DNA from: Sutcliffiella horikoshii
GTDB taxonomy: Bacteria; Bacillota; Bacilli; Bacillales; Bacillaceae_I
Assembly: GCF_002157855.1 (NCBI RefSeq)
Contig: NZ_CP020880.1
Span: 2,728,001-2,792,000 of the forward strand
Length of the DNA: 64,000 bases
Direction of reading: 5' to 3'
The translations under genes and the position numbers were made by a program. Below the pieces are notes generated by a model. The model saw only the letters and a list, made by a program, of their open reading frames with translations, was not told where the DNA came from and did no database searches. Shown here in pieces: positions 54,980-63,268 of the stretch. Position 1 is the stretch's first letter, and each line of letters opens with the position of its first letter.

Positions 54980-56775
54980 TTAAGAAGTTAGGGTAATAAA
55001 TTCTTCAACATCTCTAACACATAATTCAATGCCTTTTTCCCAAAACGCTTCAGATGTAATATCTTCCCCTAAATGTTTTATCACTAAATCCTCTGTGGAC
55101 ATACTTCCTGAATCCCGAAGCAAGGCTAAATAATCTTTTTCAAATTCTTTTCCCTTTTCCTTTGCTTTAGCATAAATACATAATGAAAATATATATCCAA
55201 ATGTATACGGAAAATTATAAAATGGAGATTTAGTAATATAATAGTGTGGTGTCCAAGCCCATGAATGGATCGAAGGATTATCAAAAGAACCGACATATCC
55301 TTCATTTATTGCTTCGTGCATAATTTCATTTAACCGTGAAGATGAAACAATCCCAGCTTTACGTTCCTCATAAAATCTCTCTTCAAACAGGAACCTAGAA
55401 TGAATATTCATGAAATTCATGACACTACGCTTTAATTTTTCATCTAGTAAAAACAACTTTTCTTCACCGGATTCTGCTTTTTCCATTGATGCATCCAATA
55501 TGATCATTTCGGAAAATGTAGAGGCAGTTTCAGCAATACACATTGGGTATTGTCTATTTATACCGTTAATAGATTTCATTGCATGGTTATGAAACGCGTG
55601 ACCTAGTTCATGTGCCAAAGTTAATACATTAGTGATTCTATTACCATAGGTCATAAATATTCTTGATTCACCAGAAATCGGGAAACTTGCACAAAATGCT
55701 GCCATTGATTTATTCGGGCGGTCTTCTGCCTCAATCCACTCAATATTAAATACCTGGCGGGAGAAATTTTCTAATTCAGTCCCAAACTGGCTAAAGTGCT
55801 CCAAAATAAAATTTACAGCTTCTTCATACTTTATTTTTTGGTTAGTGTTCTTTATGGGAGCCCAAAAGTTATACGACTTCATTTTTGTATGGCCATACAT
55901 GTTGGCTTTTCGGTTTAAATATTTAATAAAAGGTTGTTTATTTTTACTTACCACTTTCCACATTGCACTCAGGGTTTCTTCATTTATACGATTTTCCATT
56001 AACGGCTCTTCAAGGATATTCTCCAATTTTCGTTTTTTGTACACCTGTAACCGGAAGCCTGCAATATGGTTTAGTATTTTTGCAAATTGTTCTTTTTTCT
56101 CTTCCCAAATCTCTTCTAAAGCATAATAAGATTCTTTACGAACCTCTTCATTGAGGTGTGAGCGTAGATTTATCGCTTGAGGCACAGATAATTCATTTCT
56201 TTCTCCGTCGACCTGAATATTTACTTTTATGCTACCAATAAGTGAATGATAGAACTGGCCCCAGGCATGATACCCATCAACCATTAGATCAGACACTAAA
56301 CTTTCTTCATCGTCTGTTAGATGCATGTCAGCTTTTTTACGCCATTCATTAAGGATAAATTTATAGGGATTTAAATCTGCAGTATCTAGCATATCTTCCC
56401 ACAGATTATGGTCAGTTTTTACAAGTATCTTCTGTAGTTTTTTAAACCTGCATCAAAACGAGCACTAATAGAAGATGTCTTCCCTTTAAGTGTTGGAGCA
56501 TTTTGATCTTGAGGATTCTGAGCAAGGAGACATGTTATATAGGAGTTTGCTTGTGATAGATTAATTCGTATGCATCCTATGTTGTCGATTAAATCCGCAA
56601 CTTTAGATGAATGATTAATTTCTTTTGGTGTATTAAAAAAATTCAATCCTTCTTCTAAACTAAACACTTTGGATTCTATGTGACTTATATGGTCAAGAAA
56701 TTGAGTTGACGCACTTCCATCTGGATAAAGCTTATCTAAATTCCATACTTGGCTGTACTTAGTTTCTTCTTTCAT
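54980..56775 (-). pseudogene. M3 oligoendopeptidase F-like, split by a -1 frameshift
   Basis: The N-terminal 118 residues (56775-56419) run SQVWNLDKLYPDG to DAGLKN and stop. The remaining frame resumes KLQKILVKTDHNLWEDM and carries the M3 zinc site HELGHAFHN with the downstream Glu (CIAETASTFSE). The junction is a run of six A (minus strand near 56444-56439); seven would join GLKKLQK. Full size would be about 600 residues, normal for PepF. The catalytic part could only be made from an internal ATG (56392) with poor context. Confidence 0.85.
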
Positions 56776-56786
56776 CTATATCCCCC

Positions 56787-57107
56787 TTATAGTGAGGCAG
56801 CCTTTACATTTTGCTCAATGTAATTTTCTTCGCTTATCTCCTCTCCACTTACTATAAGTGACTGGAACTCAGCATATAGTCTTATTATTTCTTCCTCTTC
56901 ATTGATTAAAGTAATAGTTTTATTATACTCCACCTCATTCCTATAAGTTGATATTTCCATCCATTTCGTATTGTCGTCCTTACTCTGAAGATACACCGTA
57001 TTAACATTCAAATGCTTTCTGTATATATCTGACGCTTTTTTTTGAATACTTAAATACTTAGACACTTTATCCGTTTGAATGTGATATTGATAAACCTTTA
57101 CAAACAT
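56787..57107 (-). CDS. Hypothetical protein, 106 residues
   Basis: ATG 57107 lies 8 bases after GGAG. A small soluble protein, possibly an antibiotic-biosynthesis-monooxygenase-like ferredoxin fold (VKVYQYHIQTDKVSKYLSIQ). It ends 11 bases before the M3 peptidase start, so probably in one unit. Confidence 0.65.
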   Translation of the reverse strand: MFVKVYQYHIQTDKVSKYLSIQKKASDIYRKHLNVNTVYLQSKDDNTKWMEISTYRNEVEYNKTITLINEEEEIIRLYAEFQSLIVSGEEISEENYIEQNVKAASL

Positions 57108-57158
57108 AATGATCACTCCAATAAAAAAATATTTCGCCCTATTACTTAATAAGATATT

Positions 57159-57323
57159 TTATAATCCTACTAAACTAACAGTAACTAATACTGAAAATGA
57201 AGCCCAAATAATAAAAAGTATAGCTACGAGATGGTGAGATACTTCATCCTTCATAGCTTTTAATAATGACAGGATAAAGATATAGCCAAATAATAAAAAT
57301 AAAATAGCATATAAGGAAAACAC
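57159..57323 (-). CDS. Small membrane protein, 54 residues
   Basis: GTG 57323 follows AAAGGAAG by 6 bases. Two hydrophobic segments joined by a KAMKDEVSHH loop. Promoter motif copy 5 lies 72 bases upstream. Not recognised. Confidence 0.65.
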   Translation of the reverse strand: MFSLYAILFLLFGYIFILSLLKAMKDEVSHHLVAILFIIWASFSVLVTVSLVGL

Positions 57324-57394
57324 ATAAAACTTCCTTTCTATTTGATTAGAAATTAATCATATTCAATTATTGGACGAACTAGCCGCTCATACCA

Positions 57395-57423
57395 ATTATT
57401 TCAAATCATGAACATTTCCTCAA
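57395..57423 (-). promoter_or_regulatory. Conserved promoter-like motif, copy 5
   Basis: Minus strand: TTGAGG (57423-57418), 17 bp, AATAAT (57400-57395) within TGAAATAATTGGTAT. The most diverged -35 and spacer, with the -10 block intact. Confidence 0.7.
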
Positions 57424-57486
57424 GGTATATCATAAAAAATTGCCTTTTGTTAAAGTTAACTTTCTGGTTGATATTATGGAAATATA

Positions 57487-57520
57487 CAAAATGACCCCGG
57501 TCCAAGATACCGAGGTCATT
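57487..57520 (-). terminator. Terminator after the dockerin pseudogene
   Basis: Minus strand: ATGACCTCGG / CCGGGGTCAT (one wobble pair) followed by TTTTG. Confidence 0.85.
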
Positions 57521-57562
57521 TACTAGCTGGATATGATTTTTTTAATTAAGAAGAGTTAAAGG

Positions 57563-58917
57563 TCAATGACTGTGTCCATGCCCTTCTTCTTCTAGCAAGT
57601 GAGACAGTCCTAATTCTTCTAAGATGGTTAATAGATTTACACCATCTACATCTTCTTTTGGTTCAGGAGCATTTTTCAGCATAGTATTTTGCTCTAAAAA
57701 GTTTCTTACGATAAACCTCATGTCGTTTTACCCAACCGTACCGTCGTGGTCAAGGTCGGCTGCACGTTCACTTGTACCATAATGGTTTTTCATTTCTATA
57801 GCATCGAGGACGTCAATGACTCCATCTTGATTTACATCTCCAGCATGTGTCATGGCATAAAAAATGTAAGTCATTTTACCTACGTCTATTCCGTTGAACT
57901 CATCTCTAAGGTGGCTGACTTCTACTACTCGCTCAAAGTGACCTGGTAGTTTAATCGAAAGTGTATATGGTTCATCTGTCGTTGGAAGTCCTTTAAAGAT
58001 ATATCTTGCCGCACTATTTATAGTACCTTCATACACGGTTCCATCTTTGGAGGTCAGAGTAGCTGTAATTCCGGCGCTAAGAATGTCTTTTGTATAATCT
58101 AACCATACTCCGTTCGTTAATGCTTCCGGTAGAATTCCACCTTCTAATTGCGATACTGTGTTGGGAGAATGTTAAATCCTTGCCCAAACCTTTGCACATC
58201 GTGAGACCCGTCTTCATTCTGGACGGTTGCTTTAGTTATATTGATATTATGGATCCACTTGGCATAAGTAGTGTGATTTTCCTTCACACTATACGAAAGG
58301 TCGAGTAACGGCATTTCGTGACTACCTTCTATTTGACCGCTCAATTCTAATTGAATTCCCAGGACTACATTGTTTCCAATGGTAGAAATACTTGTACTAA
58401 TCTTCCCTTCTAGTCCTTGATTATCTAATAATTGTTGTAATTCACTGCTAACCTTCACATCTTCAAGCGTAAAAATATTTTGTGGGAAACGTAATTCAAC
58501 ATTCGCTTTTTGCATTTTTTCTATATGTTGTGAAGATAACTTAACAGATACACCTTCTCCATATTTTACATCAATATTTTCAGAAGCAAGCTTTACGTAA
58601 GGAACGCCTGCTTTAATTAAATGGTACGTAGAGTGAGGGTGTTCTTGCATCCTGTTCATCGCTAAGTCTAATGTTCTTAGTGTAAATCTTGTAGTATCTG
58701 TACCTTCATTCAATTTCAGATTCGCAGTGAAATTTCCGTCAGCGGCTACCTCTAAATTTTTCGCGTTATATCGTGTAAGATTTAAAAGGGTTACTCCGTT
58801 AGAACCCTGAGATGTTTCCAAACCATATTGATAACTATAGTTAATTAGACTGATACTTGTTATGAATAATGTAAATGGGATTAAGTATCTCAAGGTATTA
58901 ACTACTGTAAATGACAC
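57563..58917 (-). pseudogene. Secreted dockerin-containing protein with frameshift and in-frame TAA
   Basis: A hydrophobic N-terminus from GTG 58917 (no ribosome site) leads a cohesin-like/beta-rich region that ends by frameshift at about 58158 (CTCCCAACACAG needs one extra base). The next frame runs TVSQLEGGILPEALTNGVWL to a dockerin repeat (GDVNQDGVIDVLDAIEM) and meets TAA at 57730-57728 in the second repeat. The same frame then continues NDMRFIVRNFLEQN to a final TGA with a His-rich tail at 57563. Three lesions including a doubtful start mark it as decayed. The parent may have been a secreted protease or S-layer-type protein; I cannot say which. Confidence 0.75.
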
Positions 58918-59036
58918 ATATTAAGGTTTATTAAGAAAAACATATATTAATCGATACTTTAAGGAATTTGATAATGTGTCGGTTTTTCATGGGAACTAAG
59001 GCGTTTCTAATCTTATTAATAAGTGGGGCATAAAAA

Positions 59037-59528
59037 ATGACACAGCGCTTTGAAAAGTTTACTCTTAGATTTTTATTGGTGCTTGGACTAATTATGTTTA
59101 TAAATTTAATCAAGAAGCCTCCTACTAAAGATTGGTTATTAATATTCTTGTTTAAAGGGTTTATCTCATCTATACTTGACAAAATTATTGTCACAAAAAA
59201 TAAAATAGTGTACCCTGTAAAGTTATTTAAATCGTTTGATATTAGTTTTATTTTTGATTATTTACTGTTTCCGGTTGTGTGTGTTTACTATAACCAGGTT
59301 ACTAAGACATCCAGTTTTTTCTGGATTGTCATTAAGATATTTTATTTCAGTGTACCAATGACTTTACTTGAATACTTTTTTGAGAAGCGTACCAATCTCA
59401 TTAAATTTAAAAGGGGGTGGAATATTTATCACAGTTTTATAACTGTAAATGTTACTTTCCTCATTTCCCGAGCATTTATTGCAGTAGTTAGAAATGCTGA
59501 TAATACGAAAGTAGGATCAAATGGTTAG
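59037..59528 (+). CDS. CBO0543-like membrane protein
   Basis: The 163-residue protein has four to five hydrophobic segments and the pattern DKIIVTKNKIVYPVKLFK, then SFIFDYLLFPVVCVYYNQ, as in the CBO0543 family of bacilli and clostridia (from memory). Plus strand, alone between minus-strand units. Confidence 0.75.
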   Translation: MTQRFEKFTLRFLLVLGLIMFINLIKKPPTKDWLLIFLFKGFISSILDKIIVTKNKIVYPVKLFKSFDISFIFDYLLFPVVCVYYNQVTKTSSFFWIVIKIFYFSVPMTLLEYFFEKRTNLIKFKRGWNIYHSFITVNVTFLISRAFIAVVRNADNTKVGSNG

Positions 59529-59571
59529 GGTGTTTTTTTTAAAATTGAGAGATATTTATTGTTGTATTGGT

Positions 59572-60063
59572 TCACTTCTCACTGACAGAAGTTTGATAAT
59601 CGTAGATATCATTATTAACAATATATCCATGCACTTTTACTGAGTTTGGAATTAAGGGGTGCTTTATTATGAACTCTATATTATTTTGAATGATACTCTC
59701 TATATTGCTTGACCCACTTAGCCATTTCATCACATCATTTCCTCCGACGGCTTTTATATAATTGAGAGTTTGAATTACCTCTACATTTATCCCCTCTTCT
59801 TCCATTTGGGCATATAGATGTTCTGGATTAATAGAGAACCCTTTGTCGTATTTGTCCACAACAATATAAATTTCTTCTATTTTTTCCAGATAAACAGCCA
59901 ATATTATATTCCTCATAAGAGAACTATAGCCTTGTAATATTTCTGCTCCATAGCTATTGATAATAACTAAGTCCTCTGATTTTCTTTTTGTAATGTCTGT
60001 AAAAAACCTTTCTATTTTTCTATCTAAACCTGTTATTACTAATGCTTTTTTGATATTCCCCAT
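59572..60063 (-). CDS. Degenerate beta-carbonic-anhydrase-like protein
   Basis: The 163-residue protein keeps the beta-CA core order: DLVIINSYGAEI (the strand and Asp-Arg-like region, with the usual Cys/Asp ligands not obvious), then MRNIILAVYLEKIEEIYIVV and KYDKGFS where enzymes have HTDCGM. The zinc His/Cys are missing, so catalysis is doubtful. It follows sbtA by 11 bases. It may be a regulatory partner of SbtA, a role played in cyanobacteria by the PII-like SbtB. Confidence 0.7.
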   Translation of the reverse strand: MGNIKKALVITGLDRKIERFFTDITKRKSEDLVIINSYGAEILQGYSSLMRNIILAVYLEKIEEIYIVVDKYDKGFSINPEHLYAQMEEEGINVEVIQTLNYIKAVGGNDVMKWLSGSSNIESIIQNNIEFIIKHPLIPNSVKVHGYIVNNDIYDYQTSVSEK

Positions 60064-60074
60064 GTTTATACCTC

Positions 60075-61082
60075 CTAATTAAGCAATTTTGCTATTTCAT
60101 AATATAATGGGATTCCAATAATTAAATTTAATGGGAATGTTACACCTAGCGATAATCCCAAATAAATAGAAGGATTCGCTTCTGGTACAGATGTTTTTAA
60201 TGCGGCTGGTGCAGCAATATAAGAAGCGCTGCCTGCTAAGACTCCCATCAATGTAGCTCCACCTAGTGATAAACCTGTAAAGCTTCCAATATAAACTCCT
60301 AATGTTCCCAAAAACAAAGGGGTACTTAAACCAAATATTAAAAGCTTTACTCCGTGCTGCCTAACTTCTGGTAATCGTTGTCCGGCTATTAGTCCCATAT
60401 TTAATAAGAATAGAATGAGAACACTATAATATAAATCCATGAACAGGGGTTTCACCATTGGAATAATCTCTTCACCAAGAGCCAAGCCGATCAATAAGCT
60501 ACCAAGTAAAAGCAAGATACTTTTACCAAAAAGGCTTTCTCTGATTACTTTTTTATCAAATAATTTGATGGATGCTGGTACAAACCCTATGCTATGAGTC
60601 GGCACATTTAATGTAGTTTTGTTTTTTTCTATTATTTTCATTAAAAAGATAGAAACCAAAATTGCTGGGCTTTCCATCAACACAACCATTGCATTCATAA
60701 ATCCTTCATAATCTGTACCATTGCTATCGAGAAAAGAAATGGCAGCCCCATACGTAACAATACTTATAGATCCATAGGTAGCTGCAAGACCAATGGAGTT
60801 TTTAAAATCCATCTTCATCAAACGCATAATAAAAAGGATGATAAAGGGGATTATCGCCCCTATTAGCAGAGTGGCTATAATGGGTCTAATAACAGAATGA
60901 AGAGAGTATTGAGAAAGTTCGATTCCGCCTTTAAGCCCTATGGCAATTAGAAGATAGATGCTCAAACCTTCACTTAGCCCATTCGGAAACTTTAAATCGG
61001 ATTTAAACATTGCTGCTAGAAGTCCTAAAACAAAGAACAGGACTACAGGTGATAATAAGTTTTGTATAATAATTTCTGACAT
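60075..61082 (-). CDS. sbtA: SbtA-family sodium-dependent bicarbonate transporter
   Basis: The 335-residue protein has ten or so membrane helices. The family pattern includes LAATYGSISIVTYGAAISFL, NAMVVLMESPAILVSIFLMK and ATLMGVLAGSASYIAAPAAL, two inverted halves typical of SbtA (PF05982). Expected to import bicarbonate with sodium. It lies between DUF2294/MpsC and the carbonic-anhydrase-like gene. Confidence 0.93.
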   Translation of the reverse strand: MSEIIIQNLLSPVVLFFVLGLLAAMFKSDLKFPNGLSEGLSIYLLIAIGLKGGIELSQYSLHSVIRPIIATLLIGAIIPFIILFIMRLMKMDFKNSIGLAATYGSISIVTYGAAISFLDSNGTDYEGFMNAMVVLMESPAILVSIFLMKIIEKNKTTLNVPTHSIGFVPASIKLFDKKVIRESLFGKSILLLLGSLLIGLALGEEIIPMVKPLFMDLYYSVLILFLLNMGLIAGQRLPEVRQHGVKLLIFGLSTPLFLGTLGVYIGSFTGLSLGGATLMGVLAGSASYIAAPAALKTSVPEANPSIYLGLSLGVTFPLNLIIGIPLYYEIAKLLN

Positions 61083-61114
61083 TGCAGTCTTCCCTCCTAC
61101 GTATTATTCAATAA

Positions 61115-61197
61115 AAAAAACCGACAAATCCAGAAAAAATAGCCGTTTAAGCCATTTTTCCATCATTGTCGGTTTACTTCCAATTGTTATATAAACC
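61115..61197 (-). promoter_or_regulatory. Attenuator-like hairpin upstream of sbtA
   Basis: RNA from the minus strand: AAACCGACAA pairs TTGTCGGTTT around an inner stem (GGAAAAAT.../...ATTTTTTC), followed by TTTTTTTT. The T-run ends 18-20 bases before the sbtA ribosome site (GTAGGAGGG). Upstream GGTTTA (61197-61192) can pair TAAACC in the 5' arm (61176-61171), a competing antiterminator stem. Confidence 0.7.
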
Positions 61198-61221
61198 TTT
61201 GGAAAGTCTCCCTGCTTATCT

Positions 61222-61590
61222 TTATTTTTTTCCAACTATCTCCTCGAAGTTATTATAGAGTTTAAAGACCATGACCCTCTCTCCTGTCACAGTACTAATA
61301 TCTGTATAAAAGCTTTTCGTATCTTCCCCAGTAATATTTTTAATGATTTCTTTGAGCCCTTCAATCCCAGACTCGACTAAATCGGAACGAGTTCTTTTAA
61401 TTGATATCATTCCTTCTTTCGTACCACATATAGCCAACTCTGCAGGTGATAAAATCCCTTTTAGGTTCACAATGATCATGTCACGCAATATATCTGTTTT
61501 TACTGACACAGAACCACGACCCAAATAGTCTTTTTCCCATTGTGTCATCGCTTTACTAATTTCAGATTCAATCAAACCTTTTGATTTCAC
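61222..61590 (-). CDS. DUF2294 / MpsC-like protein
   Basis: A protein of 122 residues from GTG 61590 (GAGGAGG 7 bases upstream). Family pattern: SEISKAMTQWEKDYLGRGSV, then DILRDMIIVNLKGILSPAE and SDLVESGIEGLKEIIKNITG. DUF2294 proteins are annotated MpsC and accompany the MpsAB dissolved-inorganic-carbon / sodium system. Here it precedes SbtA in one direction. Confidence 0.85.
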   Translation of the reverse strand: MKSKGLIESEISKAMTQWEKDYLGRGSVSVKTDILRDMIIVNLKGILSPAELAICGTKEGMISIKRTRSDLVESGIEGLKEIIKNITGEDTKSFYTDISTVTGERVMVFKLYNNFEEIVGKK

Positions 61591-61619
61591 AGTTATTCCT
61601 CCTCTTACATAACCAATAA

Positions 61620-61676
61620 AAAAATCGGCATATCTCTTAACATCATTCTACTGTTAAGAAATATACCGATTTATCG
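61620..61676 (-). promoter_or_regulatory. Attenuator-like terminator upstream of DUF2294
   Basis: RNA from the minus strand: AAATCGGTATATTTCTTAAC and GTTAAGAGATATGCCGATTT form a long stem (few mismatches) followed by TTTTTTTATTG, 15-20 bases before the ribosome site. An upstream ACTGTTAA (61739-61732) is perfectly complementary to TTAACAGT in the 5' arm (61657-61650), so the two structures exclude each other. Confidence 0.7.
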
Positions 61677-61846
61677 TAATCTCGTCCAAAAATTGTGCCA
61701 GAAAAGACTTTTTCACCCTGCCAATCAAATATTAACAGTGCGCTAAAGCATTCTAAGTACTCAGAAAGAATCCTGATCTGTCGGTTATTAATTTAAATAA
61801 TACTTTACCTATAAAATTAAAGGATGTCAATCACTATATTAGAGAA
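61677..61846 (-). promoter_or_regulatory. Promoter and leader RNA of the DUF2294-sbtA unit
   Basis: Minus strand: TTGACA, 17 bp, TAAAGT (about 61830-61802) gives a leader of roughly 200 bases before DUF2294. It holds an inner hairpin (ATTCT / AGAAT around 61775-61750), the antiterminator strand and a GGCAGGGTGAAAAAGTC stretch. I do not recognise any known riboswitch class in it. Confidence 0.55.
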
Positions 61847-62057
61847 ACAATGCAAGGATCTCTAAGTTTGTTGGAGTAACATTAATGCTATTACCATTAA
61901 AAGGGAGATGCATAACAGTGGATGCACAACGAGCACATGAAATCGCTTCTTCTCCAACTATGGCTAATGTATTATATAATGGCGAAGGAACATTAATTAT
62001 TTTGATTTCTAAGTGATTCTCTATTAATGGATTGAGGAGGTTTTTCAAACCATCCAT
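61839..62057 (-). CDS. Possible short ORF at the DUF3231 3' end
   Basis: The 72-codon frame overlaps the DUF3231 stop by 65 bases and contains ISCARCASTV and a C-terminal INVTPTNLEILAL that could be a real small (spore-associated) protein. No ribosome site is visible at the ATG. Kept at low confidence. Confidence 0.3.
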   Translation of the reverse strand: MDGLKNLLNPLIENHLEIKIINVPSPLYNTLAIVGEEAISCARCASTVMHLPFNGNSINVTPTNLEILALFL

Positions 62058-63000
62058 AATTAATTAAGAGTTTTGCACCTTCTTCAGCATAAGCCCCTAC
62101 TCTAATAAGATAACTTTCATAGTTAGCTATTAAATCCTTTCTTAATGATGCTGCAATGGCAAGTCCAAAATCTCCAATACCGATGGCACTTTGCATATTT
62201 GTATGAAATAACATTAATTTATCAGAAAATGGTGGGTCAGTGCTATTTGTAATAGTAGAATCCCATGTAGAGGGATAAGAATTGTCGTCTTCTTTTAGCT
62301 TTATCATAAAATTTTCAACCATTTTCTTTCCCAAGTCATAACCTTCTTTAAAATAATCACTTATTTTTTTGGACTGAGCAACTTGGCTAAACCCTAAAAG
62401 CATGGTTTTCGCGACATTTGCCACTTCGATATTAACACCTAAATGGGCCATTTCTATTCCGAGGAGTGGTCGGCGATGACCTACTAGACCACCAAGGAAT
62501 TTTTTCTCCGTTACATATTCTACTTTATCAGGATACGATATATATGGAGCTCGTATAAAAATACCTTTTTCCTGCATTAGTTCCACATTACTGTCATACA
62601 ACGTTTCTGTTTGGTTTAAAAACTGTTTAAATAATTTACGGACATCACTACGGGCTGATACTGACTTAGCCAAACTGTATGAGTTCAATCCTGTTCTACC
62701 CATATGATGCAGGTAACGCATATATGTTACATCTGAAAAGAGTTTCTTTGCTTGCAAGTTCACATCCTGATCACCAAACCCATTAGGAAGTGGAATACCT
62801 TCTTTTGTAAATAAATCCGATATTTGAGCTACATGTTCTAAAGAATAACTAAGAGCTAGTTCAATAATAGGTATAACATCTTGTTCTTCACAAGTTTGTA
62901 AGAAATGTTTTAATACGCAAATAGACATGGTGTCACCAATATAGGTGCTCCATAACATGGAAATTTCAGCAGAAGTTATTTTGGGTGAGTGTTCAACCAT
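61993..63000 (-). CDS. DUF3231-family protein
   Basis: The 335-residue, largely helical protein has the family's two related halves, each a four-helix bundle (opening TSAEISMLWSTYIGDTMSIC and FLGGLVGHRRPLLGIEMAHL). Function unknown; family members are frequent in spore-formers. Upstream of the DUF2294 unit but probably a separate transcript. Confidence 0.85.
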   Translation of the reverse strand: MVEHSPKITSAEISMLWSTYIGDTMSICVLKHFLQTCEEQDVIPIIELALSYSLEHVAQISDLFTKEGIPLPNGFGDQDVNLQAKKLFSDVTYMRYLHHMGRTGLNSYSLAKSVSARSDVRKLFKQFLNQTETLYDSNVELMQEKGIFIRAPYISYPDKVEYVTEKKFLGGLVGHRRPLLGIEMAHLGVNIEVANVAKTMLLGFSQVAQSKKISDYFKEGYDLGKKMVENFMIKLKEDDNSYPSTWDSTITNSTDPPFSDKLMLFHTNMQSAIGIGDFGLAIAASLRKDLIANYESYLIRVGAYAEEGAKLLINYGWFEKPPQSINRESLRNQNN

Positions 63001-63268
63001 AAATTTTCAACCCCTTACACATTTTTTTTTATTATTTCCATAAATCTGGCGGGGAATGTATAAGAAAAGAGAAAAGCAGTTGCCAAATAATAATCGATTC
63101 CATTACCTATCGTAAAACTAGAATTTACACAGTGCAATTGCACTCCTACTTACACCGTGTATATAAAAAATCCAGTTTATAGAGGAACTGGACCAACACT
63201 TTTGTATAAATTTTAATATTCATTTTATAACAAAGAATTCAATATTGTGACTTAAGAAGGTTCATTTG

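Noticed and set aside
58931-59194. 87-residue minus-strand ORF
   Set aside because: It lies opposite the better supported CBO0543-like gene, which explains the open frame, and has no recognisable features.
61677-61846. Known riboswitch class in the DUF2294 leader
   Set aside because: I compared by memory with SAM, ydaO, glmS, fluoride, ZTP, purine and THF consensus cores and found no match.
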